Positions 6,938-14,975 are shown, counted from the stretch's first letter. The stretch: 29,808 bases of DNA from DAOSVX01 sp964447275 (GCA_964447275.1 CAYURI010000010.1:1-29808), one strand, 5' to 3'. Notes: generated by a model not told the origin, from the letters alone. Made by a program: numbers and translations.

Positions 6938-7738
6938 AGGAATGCATCTTAGGCGTTTGCTTTTTTCATCAATTATGAATTCAAATGGGCTTTTAGAGCC
7001 ATCATAAAAACAGCCAAGATTAACAAGTTCTTCTTGTCTAGCATAAAACTCTTCATCAGTTTCAGGCATACAAACATCAGTAAACTTTAATCTATCTATC
7101 ACTTCTGCATCAAAAGGTTTTTTGGCTACAATAAACATTGAATATCTGTTTGATGTCTCAGTATATTCTGCTTCAGCAAAAGCTTTTTTTATTTGGTACA
7201 TAAGTGGAGTGCAGGCATTAGTAGGCCAAAAAAGATATGATTCTTCCATATTATTTACAAGTTCAATTATTACCATCCCATCTGGTTTAATTAATTTAGC
7301 CAATGTTTTTGTTACTTGTAGTTGTATATCGTTAACATCAGAGCCACAATAAAAAGACGAGTCTCCTACACCGGGTATCATATTACGTGGACAAACTCGA
7401 TACCTAAACATCGTCGCTAAATCAAAAGTACCAAATAAATGAGATGGTAAATCTTGAGCGAAGCAAGCAAAAGCTTGCTCTGGCTTTATAAAACCTTTCT
7501 CTTTAGATCCCCATCCTATGGCTGACTCAAAAGGATCAACTCCATATACAGTCCCACCACTTTTTGTCATTTCATTAGGCTTCTGACCTTCTCCACAACC
7601 CACATCGGCAATTTTTAACCCAGTGAAGTTTATTCCTAATTCATTTTTAACCCTAGTTATTATTTCTTTTGCTTCTTCCATCTTTTCGCCATTAACTGAT
7701 TCAAAATATTCATATTGTTCCCTAGTGCTTAAAATCAT
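6923..7738 (-). CDS. SAM-dependent methyltransferase, substrate unknown
   Basis: 271 aa, soluble, class I Rossmann methyltransferase. Motif I is L-K-I-A-D-V-G-C-G-E-G-Q (41-52); the acidic end of strand 2 is V-Y-G-V-D-P-F (64-70). A later strand 'GMVIIELVNN' matches motif IV/V. The C-terminal third is not recognised. The ATG is preceded by GGGGGA at 6 bases. It has its own promoter (7761-7788) and stands alone. Similar proteins methylate small molecules, lipids, RNA or protein; nothing here chooses between them. Confidence 0.85.
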   Translation of the reverse strand: MILSTREQYEYFESVNGEKMEEAKEIITRVKNELGINFTGLKIADVGCGEGQKPNEMTKSGGTVYGVDPFESAIGWGSKEKGFIKPEQAFACFAQDLPSHLFGTFDLATMFRYRVCPRNMIPGVGDSSFYCGSDVNDIQLQVTKTLAKLIKPDGMVIIELVNNMEESYLFWPTNACTPLMYQIKKAFAEAEYTETSNRYSMFIVAKKPFDAEVIDRLKFTDVCMPETDEEFYARQEELVNLGCFYDGSKSPFEFIIDEKSKRLRCIPKIKC

Positions 7739-7760
7739 AAATGTCCCCCATTAGCTAGGT

Positions 7761-7788
7761 ATTATAACATTTTTATAAAAAAAGTAAA
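7761..7788 (-). promoter_or_regulatory. Promoter of the methyltransferase gene
   Basis: Minus strand: TTTACT (7788-7783), a 16-base spacer and TATAAT (7766-7761) with an extended -10 TG, about 20 bases before the GGGGGA ribosome binding site. Confidence 0.55.
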
Positions 7789-7817
7789 TATAGCTTCCTC
7801 TTTATTTCAATTTATAA

Positions 7818-7848
7818 TTGCTTTTTTGTAGTATAATATTTCTATAAT
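7818..7848 (+). promoter_or_regulatory. Possible promoter of the YwaF-like gene
   Basis: TATAAT at 7843-7848 with TTGCTT at 7818-7823 (19-base spacer, rather long). A second TATAAT at 7832-7837 lacks a good -35. One of the two probably drives the gene starting at 7872. Confidence 0.35.
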
Positions 7849-7871
7849 ATATAAAAAGAGGCGCTAGTTGA

Positions 7872-8660
7872 ATGAGTATTTTTTCAAAAGTATTAATATT
7901 TTTAGATAGTAAAATGATTAGACCTGAAATGTATAGCTGGTTTCATATAATGTTTTTAGTTATATTAGTTTTAGCTATTTTATTAGTTAAATTTAAATAC
8001 CATAATTTAAGTAACGAGAACATTAAGAAAATATTATTTGGGTATGCCTTAACTTGTTTATTATTAGAAATATATAAACAAATTAATTTTTCTTTTCATT
8101 ATGATTTAATTCATACTTGGTGGAGTTTTCAATGGTACGCTTTTCCCTTTCAGTTTTGTTCTACGCCAATGTATGTTGCCTTAATTGCTGCCCTTACAAA
8201 AAGCAAAAAACTAGAACAAGCCTGCTACACTTTTCTAGCTACGTATGGGGTTATTGCTGGAATGGCTGTTATGCTCTATCCATCAACAGTATTTGTTAAT
8301 ACTATTGGTATTAATATCCAAACTATGATTCATCATGCCTCTATGGTATTTATTGGCCTACTATTATTAATTAATAATAAAATCAAATATGACTTTAAGG
8401 CTTTAGGGTCTGCTGCATTAGTTTTTACTATTTGTGTATTTATTGCCTTGTTTTTAGATTTATCAACATATTATTTAAACATAGATGGTGGATTGAGTAT
8501 GTTCTTTATAAGCCCATTTCATAAATCTTCATTACCTGTATTTAGTATTATTTACACAAAAGTTAATTATGTTTTATTTTTACTAACTTATATTGGGCTT
8601 TTTTCCTTTGGGGCATTTCTAATATTAAAAGCCAAACAACTAATTAAGCTTTTTTGTTAG
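7872..8660 (+). CDS. YwaF/TMEM164-family integral membrane protein
   Basis: 262 aa with about seven transmembrane helices. Family hallmarks are a conserved W-Y-A-F-P-F-Q-F-C-S segment at the end of helix 3 and an M-I-H-H motif in helix 5. Bacterial YwaF proteins have no firm function. The human homologue TMEM164 has been described as an acyltransferase acting on ether phospholipids through a conserved cysteine; whether bacterial members do this is unknown, and the F-C-S cysteine is the residue to compare. Start ATG with AGAGG about 10 bases upstream. Monocistronic. Confidence 0.8.
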   Translation: MSIFSKVLIFLDSKMIRPEMYSWFHIMFLVILVLAILLVKFKYHNLSNENIKKILFGYALTCLLLEIYKQINFSFHYDLIHTWWSFQWYAFPFQFCSTPMYVALIAALTKSKKLEQACYTFLATYGVIAGMAVMLYPSTVFVNTIGINIQTMIHHASMVFIGLLLLINNKIKYDFKALGSAALVFTICVFIALFLDLSTYYLNIDGGLSMFFISPFHKSSLPVFSIIYTKVNYVLFLLTYIGLFSFGAFLILKAKQLIKLFC

Positions 8661-8795
8661 GCTTAACTAAATAAAGTAGAAATAAATAAAATGAAAGCTG
8701 GAGCAGAAATAATTTTAATTCACAAAATAATCCTTCTATATTTATTCTAGTTATGGCATAAAAATTCAGTTCATATTTTGGAATTTATTCAGGTG
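8661..8795. other. 135-base gap between convergent genes
   Basis: No open frame of interest and no strong terminator. TTAAGC (8644-8649) and GCTTAA (8661-8666) form a weak stem with no T-run. The string TGGAGCA at 8699-8705, followed by GAAAT, echoes TGGAGCAAAT at the 3' end of the tRNA-Gly gene (10006-10015). Confidence 0.5.
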
Positions 8796-9671
8796 TTAAA
8801 TATCATTTATTTTTACTATGTCTAATAATTTTAAAAAATAATTGGTATCTTCAATTTTAGTTATGCCAAAACACTTTGTCCCTAAATCTTTTATTGAAGC
8901 CCCTATATGATAAAGCTCTTTTCTATCTATTATAATAAATCGATCATGAAATTTATTTGATTTTATTATTTTCAGTTCCCCATACTGAGCATTAAATTTT
9001 TGAATATCAATACCTTTTAAAATATTATTTTCGCCAATAAGTACGACATCAACTCCTACTTGTTTTGATGAAATAATTTCGAGAGTTTTATTGTTAATAT
9101 AATTGTCAATAATCAGTATTTCTTTTACTGCTTTATTTAAAATATTAATTATCAAATTATAAGCATCATATATTTGCCCATTATAAAACAATTTTTCTTT
9201 TGCCTGCTCCTTAGATTCTAGCTTTCTTATAATTTGGTCAAACTTACTATCATATTCCAATAATTTATATTCAACAGTTATAAGGCGCCTAAAAACATCG
9301 GAATTAGCAGTTATGAATTTTTTCATTTCTACAAAAGCATCCATTATGTTAACACTAACCTCAACCGCGATTTCATTTTTTAGCATCCCAGATAGCATGG
9401 CAATTCCCTGCTCGGTAAAACAATATGGTAAGTACTTTCGGTGTTTGCCGGTGCCAACATCAATATTTTTTAAGGTCCCATTTTGTGACCTTAAAAAATC
9501 ATATTCATCAGATGTTAATTGAAAACAAAACCTTTCTGGAAATCTATTAATGTTTCTTTTCACAGCTTGGTTAATTTTTTTTGTTTCATATCCGTACAAA
9601 TAGGCTACATCTTTGTCCAATATTATCTGCCTATCTCTAACATTATAAATTAACATCTTAATATCATTCAT
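8796..9671 (-). CDS. ORF6N-domain protein with PLD-like C-terminal domain
   Basis: 291 aa. Residues about 5-125 form an ORF6N DNA-binding domain: 'DRQIILDKDVAYLYG', 'NRFPERFCFQLT', 'LPYCFTEQGIAMLSG'. The C-terminal half (about 165-291) opens with 'YNGQIYDAYNLI' and carries F-H-D-R-F-I-I-I-D followed by I-G-A-S-I-K-D-L-G. This fits the HxK(x)4D…G-S pattern of phospholipase D/nuclease folds with Lys replaced by Arg. The same two-part layout occurs in many annotated ORF6N proteins of phages and mobile DNA; its activity is unproven. The start is the ATG 9 bases after AGGTG; it overlaps the upstream regulator's TGA by 8 bases, so the two are co-translated. Confidence 0.85.
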   Translation of the reverse strand: MNDIKMLIYNVRDRQIILDKDVAYLYGYETKKINQAVKRNINRFPERFCFQLTSDEYDFLRSQNGTLKNIDVGTGKHRKYLPYCFTEQGIAMLSGMLKNEIAVEVSVNIMDAFVEMKKFITANSDVFRRLITVEYKLLEYDSKFDQIIRKLESKEQAKEKLFYNGQIYDAYNLIINILNKAVKEILIIDNYINNKTLEIISSKQVGVDVVLIGENNILKGIDIQKFNAQYGELKIIKSNKFHDRFIIIDRKELYHIGASIKDLGTKCFGITKIEDTNYFLKLLDIVKINDI

Positions 9672-9927
9672 CGGTATCATCACCTATTTTTGTGATTGTA
9701 ATTGTGTATCCCAAAGGTTCTAATATTTTAATTAGCGTATCTATTTGTGGAGAAGTCATACCAGTTTCAATTCTTGCAATAGTTTCTCTAATTACGTTTG
9801 CTTGGTCAGCTAATTTTTGTTGCGATAAACTATTTTCCTTTCTAGCTTTAATTATTTGTTTTGTAAAATTATATTGAAGATTTAACAACTTTTTTTCTTT
9901 ATTCTCATATTTTTTTATACTATTCAT
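9664..9927 (-). CDS. XRE-family helix-turn-helix regulator
   Basis: 87 aa. A single HTH_3/XRE domain spans about residues 24-78: 'KARKENSLSQQKLADQANV' followed by recognition-helix 'IRETIARIETG', then 'PQIDTLIKILEPLGY'. The ATG is preceded by GGGTG at 7 bases; a longer frame would run through the promoter into the tRNA gene and is rejected. It is the first gene of a two-gene unit with the ORF6N protein. A perfect 34-bp palindrome covers its promoter, the expected arrangement for an autorepressor. The pair resembles a regulator plus effector from a mobile element. Confidence 0.88.
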   Translation of the reverse strand: MNSIKKYENKEKKLLNLQYNFTKQIIKARKENSLSQQKLADQANVIRETIARIETGMTSPQIDTLIKILEPLGYTITITKIGDDTDE

Positions 9928-9937
9928 AGTATCACCC

Positions 9938-9971
9938 GTGCTTATTGTATCATATATGATACAATAAGCAC
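9938..9971. promoter_or_regulatory. Perfect 34-bp palindromic operator of the XRE/ORF6N operon
   Basis: Half-site GTGCTTATTGTATCATA (9938-9954) is mirrored exactly by 9955-9971, with no central gap and no mismatch. It ends 11 bases before the XRE start codon and spans the spacer and -10 of the promoter at 9944-9973. The obvious role is binding of the XRE dimer or tetramer to shut off its own promoter. Because it covers the core promoter it would not be fully transcribed, which argues for a DNA operator and against an RNA hairpin. Confidence 0.85.
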
Positions 9972-9973
9972 AA
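9944..9973 (-). promoter_or_regulatory. Promoter of the XRE/ORF6N operon
   Basis: Minus strand: TTGTGC (9973-9968), an 18-base spacer and TACAAT (9949-9944). Start near 9937 gives a leader of about 10 bases containing GGGTGAT. Both boxes overlap the 34-bp palindrome. Confidence 0.6.
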
Positions 9974-9995
9974 TAAAAAAACGAGTTAAACTCGT
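9974..9995 (-). terminator. Terminator of tRNA-Gly
   Basis: ACGAGTT (9981-9987) and AACTCGT (9989-9995) form a near-perfect inverted repeat (about 5 bp with a 5-base loop in practice). Seven T residues follow on the minus strand (9980-9974 region). It lies 10 bases beyond the tRNA CCA end. Confidence 0.75.
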
Positions 9996-10005
9996 ATTTT
10001 AAATT

Positions 10006-10080
10006 TGGAGCAAATGACCAGAATCGAACTGGCATCTAAACCTTGGCAAGGTCTCATACTAACCATTGTACTACATCTGC
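10006..10080 (-). tRNA. tRNA-Gly (anticodon GCC)
   Basis: 75 nt with an encoded CCA. Acceptor stem GCAGATG/CATTTGC, D stem GTAC/GTAT with a loop containing GG, anticodon stem AGACC/GGTTT around the loop TTGCCAA, a 4-base variable region, and T arm GCCAG-TTCGATT-CTGGT; the discriminator base is T(U), as in tRNA-Gly. It decodes GGC and GGU. It has its own promoter and terminator but could also be read from the upstream uvrB-SDR unit. Confidence 0.96.
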
Positions 10081-10092
10081 GTTACAAGTAGT

Positions 10093-10121
10093 ATAATAGC
10101 AAAATATGAAAATAATTTCAA
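10093..10121 (-). promoter_or_regulatory. Promoter of tRNA-Gly
   Basis: Minus strand: TTGAAA (10121-10116), a 17-base spacer and TATTAT (10098-10093) with an extended -10 TG. The predicted start is a few bases upstream of the mature tRNA 5' end at 10080. The -35 begins 5 bases after the stop codon of the dehydrogenase gene. Confidence 0.7.
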
Positions 10122-10125
10122 GTAT

Positions 10126-10878
10126 TTATTTGTTTTTAGCCAATTGTAATTTTGAGACAATTTTTAATTGTAATTTATATGGGATAAATCTACTTAAAAA
10201 TAGCCATAATTTATTAGCTATACCTGGGATGATAATTAATTTATTTTTTAGCATTTTATCAATCGCATACTTAGCAACATAAGAGCTATCTAAACCATGC
10301 ATTTTAAACTTACCACCAGCCACTTTATTAAATGCTGTTTTAACTGGTCCTGAACATAGCACACTTATATGAACATTACTTTTTTGTTCTTTTAATTCTT
10401 GATATATTGCTAAAGTTAGTTTTAAGTCATAATTCTTAGTAGCATAATAAGTATTTAAATGTGGTCCCGATAAGAATCCCGCTACACTAGCAACATTTAA
10501 TATATAACCACTATTCTTTTTTGTAAAATCAATTAAAAATAATTTGGCCAAGATATGAAAAGCCACAACATTAACATTTATCATTGTTATTTCTTTTTCT
10601 AAATCTGTTTTGTTGAAATCGCCAAATAGACCAAACCCAGCATTGTTTATTAATATATCAATATTTTCATCCTTGGTTAATTCATACAACTTATAAACAT
10701 TTTCTTTATTAGATAAATCTAAAGTAATTACTTTTACTTTAGTTTTTAATTCACTAGCCAGTTCTTCTAAAGAGCTTTTATCCATCGCTGTAATAATTAA
10801 ATCATATCCTAACTTACTTAAATATCTAGCTATATCTCTTCCTATTCCCGAACTGGCTCCTGTTACTAATGCTTTCAT
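10126..10878 (-). CDS. Short-chain dehydrogenase/reductase (SDR)
   Basis: 250 aa, classical SDR fold. Cofactor loop T-G-A-S-S-G-I-G (6-13), N-N-A-G near residue 87, and the catalytic set S…Y-x-x-x-K in 'NVASVAGF' and 'YYATK'. It resembles the DltE/YqjQ-like branch that oxidises or reduces lipids or ketones with NAD(P)H, but the substrate cannot be read. The C-terminal 40 residues are basic and hydrophobic and might associate with the membrane. It starts 2 bases after the uvrB stop, and its ribosome binding site AAAGGAAG is made from the last uvrB codons, so expression is coupled. Confidence 0.9.
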   Translation of the reverse strand: MKALVTGASSGIGRDIARYLSKLGYDLIITAMDKSSLEELASELKTKVKVITLDLSNKENVYKLYELTKDENIDILINNAGFGLFGDFNKTDLEKEITMINVNVVAFHILAKLFLIDFTKKNSGYILNVASVAGFLSGPHLNTYYATKNYDLKLTLAIYQELKEQKSNVHISVLCSGPVKTAFNKVAGGKFKMHGLDSSYVAKYAIDKMLKNKLIIIPGIANKLWLFLSRFIPYKLQLKIVSKLQLAKNK

Positions 10879-10880
10879 TT

Positions 10881-12833
10881 TTATCTTCCTTTCATTTCAA
10901 ATAAAATATCTCTTAATTCCATGGCTCTTTCAAAGTCTAAAGCTTTGGCAGCAAGTTTCATTTCTTCTTCGATTTGATTCATAATATTTTGTTTATCTTT
11001 TTTAGATAATTTATCTTCTTTCATTACTTTTTCTTCTACTTCGTTTGATATTAATGATTTAATTTCTTTTTCTATCGTCATTGGTGTTATGCCACGTTCT
11101 TTATTATAAGCTTCTTGAATACTTCTTCTTCTTGCAGTTTCACTTATCGCATTTTTCATGGCATCACTAATTTTATCTGCATACATAATAACATGACCAT
11201 GAGAGTTTCTGGCACATCTACCAATTGTTTGGATTAAACTTCTATCACTTCTTAAGAAGCCTTGTTTATCAGCATCAACAATACATATTAAACTAACTTC
11301 AGGAATATCTATCCCTTCTCTAAGTAAGTTAATCCCTACTACAACATCATATTTGCCAAGACGTAGATCTCTTATTATTTTTAAGCGTTCTAAAGTTTTT
11401 ATTTCATTATGCAAATAAGCTACTTTAATATTGTATTCTTTTAAATAAGCAGCTAATTCTTCGGCCATCCTGATCGTTAAAGTAGTAATTAGCACTCTTT
11501 CATTAACTGCCATCTTCTTATGAATCTCAGCCATAATGTCATCTATTTGGCCTTTAGCAGGTTTTATTTCAATCGTTGGGTCAAGTAAGCCAGTTGGTCT
11601 TATTATTTGTTCTACTACTTTGTTATTTACTCTTTCCAATTCATAGTCCCCTGGAGTAGCAGAAACATAAATAACTTGATTGATTTTTTCTTTAAACTCT
11701 TCAAAGCGAAGCGGTCTATTATCTAGAGCACTTGGTAATCTAAAACCATATTCTACTAAAGTTTCTTTTCTAGCTCTATCCCCTGCATACATTCCTCTTA
11801 CTTGAGGAAGACTCACATGAGACTCATCTACTACTAATAAAAAGTCTTTAGGGAAAAAGTCCATTAAGGTCGTTGGTGTTTCACCTTCACCTCTTAATGC
11901 TAAGTGTCTTGAATAGTTTTCAATACCATTACAAAAACCCGTTTCTTTTAACATTTCTAAATCATAATTAGTGCGTTCTTTAAGTCTCTCATAAGCAACT
12001 AATTTATTATTTTGTTTTAATACCGCAAGTCTTTCTTCTAACTCTTTTTCAATTCTGCTAATTGCTTCTTTTATTTTATCTTCACTAGTTACAAAGTGGC
12101 TAGCTGGAAATATCGAAATCGTTTTTTTGCTTTGAGTTACTACACCAGTTAAAGGATTAAATGAAGATATTTTTTCTACCTCATCGCCAAACAAAGATAT
12201 TCTTATTCCTTCTGCTTTAAACCCTGCTTGAATGATTTCAATGGTATCTCCTTTGACCCTAAAAGTACCACGATGAAAATCCAATTCACTTCTTTCATAA
12301 GTCATTTCAATTAATCTTTTTATTATTTCATTACGACTTATTTTATCTCCAACACTTAAAATAAGCATATTCTTTTTATATTCTTCTACTTCACCAATAC
12401 CATATATACATGATACAGATGCTACAATTATCGTATCTTTATTATTAATAATTGAACTAGTAGCAGAATGTCTTAATTCATCTATTTCATCATTAATAGA
12501 TGAGTCTTTTTCAATATAAGTATCACTACTAGGTACATAAGCTTCTGGTTGATAATAGTCGTAGTATGAAACGAAATATTCTACTCTATTATTAGGAAAC
12601 AAATCTTTAAATTCACTATATAACTGACCAGCCAAAGTTTTGTTATGAGCAAGCACTAAAGTTGGCTTATTTGTTTCTTTTATAACATTGGCTATTGTAA
12701 ATGTTTTACCAGTACCAGTAGCCCCAAGTAACACCTGCTCTTTTATTCCATTGTTAAGACCAGCAACTAATTCCTTAATTGCTTTAGGTTGATCTCCAGT
12801 CGGAACATATTTACTAATTAATTCAAAATTCAT
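10881..12833 (-). CDS. uvrB: Excinuclease ABC subunit B
   Basis: Nucleotide-excision repair helicase that receives the lesion from UvrA and recruits UvrC; 650 aa, full length. Walker A GATGTGKT (37-44), the beta-hairpin region 'YYDYYQPEAYVPSSD', the D-E-S-H box, helicase motifs 'YVSATPGDYE' and 'QTIGRCARN', and a C-terminal UVR domain ('KALDFERAMELRDILFE') that binds UvrC. The ATG giving MNFELISKY is preferred over a GTG three codons earlier; the ribosome site is weak (GTGAT). uvrA and uvrC are not in the window. Operon with the SDR gene. Confidence 0.98.
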   Translation of the reverse strand: MNFELISKYVPTGDQPKAIKELVAGLNNGIKEQVLLGATGTGKTFTIANVIKETNKPTLVLAHNKTLAGQLYSEFKDLFPNNRVEYFVSYYDYYQPEAYVPSSDTYIEKDSSINDEIDELRHSATSSIINNKDTIIVASVSCIYGIGEVEEYKKNMLILSVGDKISRNEIIKRLIEMTYERSELDFHRGTFRVKGDTIEIIQAGFKAEGIRISLFGDEVEKISSFNPLTGVVTQSKKTISIFPASHFVTSEDKIKEAISRIEKELEERLAVLKQNNKLVAYERLKERTNYDLEMLKETGFCNGIENYSRHLALRGEGETPTTLMDFFPKDFLLVVDESHVSLPQVRGMYAGDRARKETLVEYGFRLPSALDNRPLRFEEFKEKINQVIYVSATPGDYELERVNNKVVEQIIRPTGLLDPTIEIKPAKGQIDDIMAEIHKKMAVNERVLITTLTIRMAEELAAYLKEYNIKVAYLHNEIKTLERLKIIRDLRLGKYDVVVGINLLREGIDIPEVSLICIVDADKQGFLRSDRSLIQTIGRCARNSHGHVIMYADKISDAMKNAISETARRRSIQEAYNKERGITPMTIEKEIKSLISNEVEEKVMKEDKLSKKDKQNIMNQIEEEMKLAAKALDFERAMELRDILFEMKGR

Positions 12834-12858
12834 ATCAATCACATAAACATTTTATCAT

Positions 12859-12882
12859 AAAAAAAGAGATTTTAGTCTCTTT
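12859..12882 (-). terminator. Terminator after the kinase-like/unknown gene pair
   Basis: Stem AAAGAGA (12863-12869) and TCTCTTT (12876-12882) with a 6-base loop, followed on the minus strand by a T-run of seven that overlaps the stem edge. It overlaps the stop codon of the 397-aa gene. The T-run leads directly into TATGATAAAAT, a possible -10 for uvrB. Confidence 0.75.
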
Positions 12883-14074
12883 AATTAATATATGGAGTTT
12901 TTTTAAAATTATTTGATATTTTTAGTAATTCTTCATCATCTAATTCTAAATATTTAATATCGTTTTCTTTTAATTGTGTGTTGGATAATATTAGTTCTTC
13001 CTTTATTTCTTGATTTTCATCTAATTTAAATACTCCTGTACCAATCCAAAAATCAGTATTAGAACTTCTTGTTGATTTTAAATGAAATCCACTATCTGTG
13101 GGAGACGCACATGGCATTTTCCCCCAAGTACCAAATAAACAGATAATGTTTGGTCTTTCCCAAAACTCAAGTCTCAAATCATAATCAGCCATTAAAAAGC
13201 ATTCGTTAGTTATTCTCGCTTCTTTTACCTTAGCATCTAATTCTTCCTCATTTAAATTAGAAAAATCTTTGATACCTTTTATTAAGAAATTAGTTCTAGC
13301 TCTTTTTAACCAAATGCTTTTTTCTTCATCTGACAATTTTTCAAATACTTCTGTCATAGATGCTCTATAAAAATCCATCTTATTATACAGATCTTCCTCT
13401 TTATACATATCCCTAGCAATTATTAATTCATAATTTAATTGAATTTTATTTTGTTCAAATATTTTCTTTTTAAAATATTCTAATAGCATTTTAAAAGTTC
13501 TAGTATATCGATCTGTTGTTTCTTGGGGCACATTGTTAAATTGAATAGATATTTCTTCATCTTCATATTCAAATTTAACACCATATTTATATGTTGTAAT
13601 AATTGGCCACAAAAATTCTGTCATATATTTCATATGAAAAAGTTCAGCGAAATCAACTTCTGGGAATGATAGCGAATTATAGTTTTTATAACCGCCAAAG
13701 CCAAAAACAAATATTATTGGTGTTTTATTTTCAAAACTATAAACAAGCTTTTCTAAAGCAATAGAAATTGATAATTCTGATTGTTTACTACCAGAAAATT
13801 TTGCCGATGTAAGTCTTGATAAATAGTTAACTATCTGATTCCTGTCTTCTTCGCTTTTTACTTCATTAAGCTTAGTTCTTAATTCAATAATAAAATTTAA
13901 TTTTTTAATTATTAACTCATCAGTTATTGGTAAATTTAATTCTTTAGATATCCATCTTTTAAATAACTCTTCATCTATTTCTTCATACAATAAAGAACGC
14001 GTTAAAGCAGATAAGACTGTTACATACGAATTATCTTTTATTTTAAAAAAATTATCACCTAATAATTTATTCAT
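12881..14074 (-). CDS. Unrecognised 397-aa protein (faint DIT1/PvcA-like motif)
   Basis: Soluble, no signal or membrane segment. The N-terminal 110 residues are helical. A conserved-looking core follows: I-I-F-V-F-G-F-G-G-Y-K-N (120-131), S-F-P-E-V-D-F-A-E-L (136-145), then 'Y-K-Y-G-V' before two strands (about 162-175). This spacing recalls the 'F-P-x-K-S-x-N…P-D…A-E…I-x-x-Y-x-P-G' core of isonitrile synthases (DIT1/PvcA family), but I cannot confirm the link. The C-terminal part has 'ICLFGTWGKMPCASPTDSG' and 'DFWIGTGVF', Gly/aromatic-rich and possibly substrate-binding. The ATG has GAGGAA 8 bases upstream. Second gene of an isolated pair with the kinase-like gene, 28 bases apart. Confidence 0.75.
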   Translation of the reverse strand: MNKLLGDNFFKIKDNSYVTVLSALTRSLLYEEIDEELFKRWISKELNLPITDELIIKKLNFIIELRTKLNEVKSEEDRNQIVNYLSRLTSAKFSGSKQSELSISIALEKLVYSFENKTPIIFVFGFGGYKNYNSLSFPEVDFAELFHMKYMTEFLWPIITTYKYGVKFEYEDEEISIQFNNVPQETTDRYTRTFKMLLEYFKKKIFEQNKIQLNYELIIARDMYKEEDLYNKMDFYRASMTEVFEKLSDEEKSIWLKRARTNFLIKGIKDFSNLNEEELDAKVKEARITNECFLMADYDLRLEFWERPNIICLFGTWGKMPCASPTDSGFHLKSTRSSNTDFWIGTGVFKLDENQEIKEELILSNTQLKENDIKYLELDDEELLKISNNFKKTPYIN

Positions 14075-14102
14075 TTTAATTATTCCTCACATAACTATTC
14101 TA

Positions 14103-14918
14103 TCATATACCTTTGAGAAAAGAAGCCAATCTTTCTTCCGAGTCATCATCCGGAGCATTGTTTTCTTCAGTAATCCCATTTGCTTCATTATATAGATCAA
14201 CTAAAGTATTCATTTCAGCTATAGTTCTTGGTGTTTTGCCAATAACTTTTTCAAATACTTTTATTGCTGCTTTTATAACTTCCGATATAGGAACTGTCTT
14301 TTCTTTTGAAAATGTACTTACCATGCATTTTTTATATATAAGAGCATATTCCTCATCCATTGATAAAAAATTATTTAATTTACCATTCATTAATTTTAAT
14401 TCCATTAATAGTTCAGAATAAAATTGTTCAATATTATTTTCGTATATAGTTTCAGAACCTATATCTTTACAAACTATAAATGGCTCGGTATCGACAATTC
14501 TAAATCTTTTATTTTGCTCTTCAAAAAGAATTGCTCCATGATTATAATCACTAAATAGTATGTGTTCTTTTGCTAAATCTAACAATCCTTCTTCGGCTTT
14601 TTTAATACATTCAAATAGTACTTCAAAGTCAATGTTATCAACAACATTAATTAGCTTTTTACCTGGTGTATATTCTAAGTAAAACCCTCTAAATTGACCA
14701 TTTACATATAATAACCCATTTGGAAATATACAAATACTATTTTGGATACCAACTAGTTTGTTTAGCTCAGCTAAATCATAATCTGGGAGCATGTGTTCTT
14801 TTATAATTTTTAAGGCGTTTTCATCATCATATCTATAAACATCAGAACAAGCACCAGAACCTATATTTTCTAGGTCAGCTAAAAAATCTAAATTATCTCT
14901 ATATTCTATTTCAGCCAT
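14103..14918 (-). CDS. Degenerate protein-kinase-like protein
   Basis: 271 aa, cytoplasmic. Glycine loop I-G-S-G-A-C-S-D-V-Y (19-28) and lysine K37 in A-L-K-I-I, a hinge-like 'YLEYTPGKKL' (80-89), and a catalytic-loop equivalent F-S-D124-Y-N-H-G-A-I-L. The Asn expected five residues after the catalytic Asp is Ala129, and D-F-G is replaced by D143-T-E. The fold is convincingly kinase-like, but activity is doubtful. The C-terminal 70 residues are helical with an acidic tail. ATG with AGGTGAT upstream. It begins right after the terminator of the preceding operon and is followed by the 397-aa unknown gene, so the pair is its own unit. Confidence 0.8.
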   Translation of the reverse strand: MAEIEYRDNLDFLADLENIGSGACSDVYRYDDENALKIIKEHMLPDYDLAELNKLVGIQNSICIFPNGLLYVNGQFRGFYLEYTPGKKLINVVDNIDFEVLFECIKKAEEGLLDLAKEHILFSDYNHGAILFEEQNKRFRIVDTEPFIVCKDIGSETIYENNIEQFYSELLMELKLMNGKLNNFLSMDEEYALIYKKCMVSTFSKEKTVPISEVIKAAIKVFEKVIGKTPRTIAEMNTLVDLYNEANGITEENNAPDDDSEERLASFLKGI

Positions 14919-14951
14919 TCGTTATCACCTAATTTAATTTTATCATAAAAA

Positions 14952-14975
14952 TAAAAAAAGAGAATTTAATCTCTT
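14952..14975 (-). terminator. Terminator of the gltX-cysS-yugP run
   Basis: Stem AAGAGA (14958-14963) and TCTCTT (14970-14975) with loop ATTTAA, followed on the minus strand by a run of seven T that begins within the stem edge. It overlaps the stop codon of the zinc protease gene. Confidence 0.72.

Noticed and set aside
6047..7738. ATPase plus methyltransferase as a defence pair
   Set aside because: The genes are convergent with separate promoters and share only a terminator, so joint function is not supported.
10006..10080. The tRNA as a degenerate or att-disrupted gene
   Set aside because: All stems pair, the T loop is canonical and CCA is encoded; it looks fully functional.
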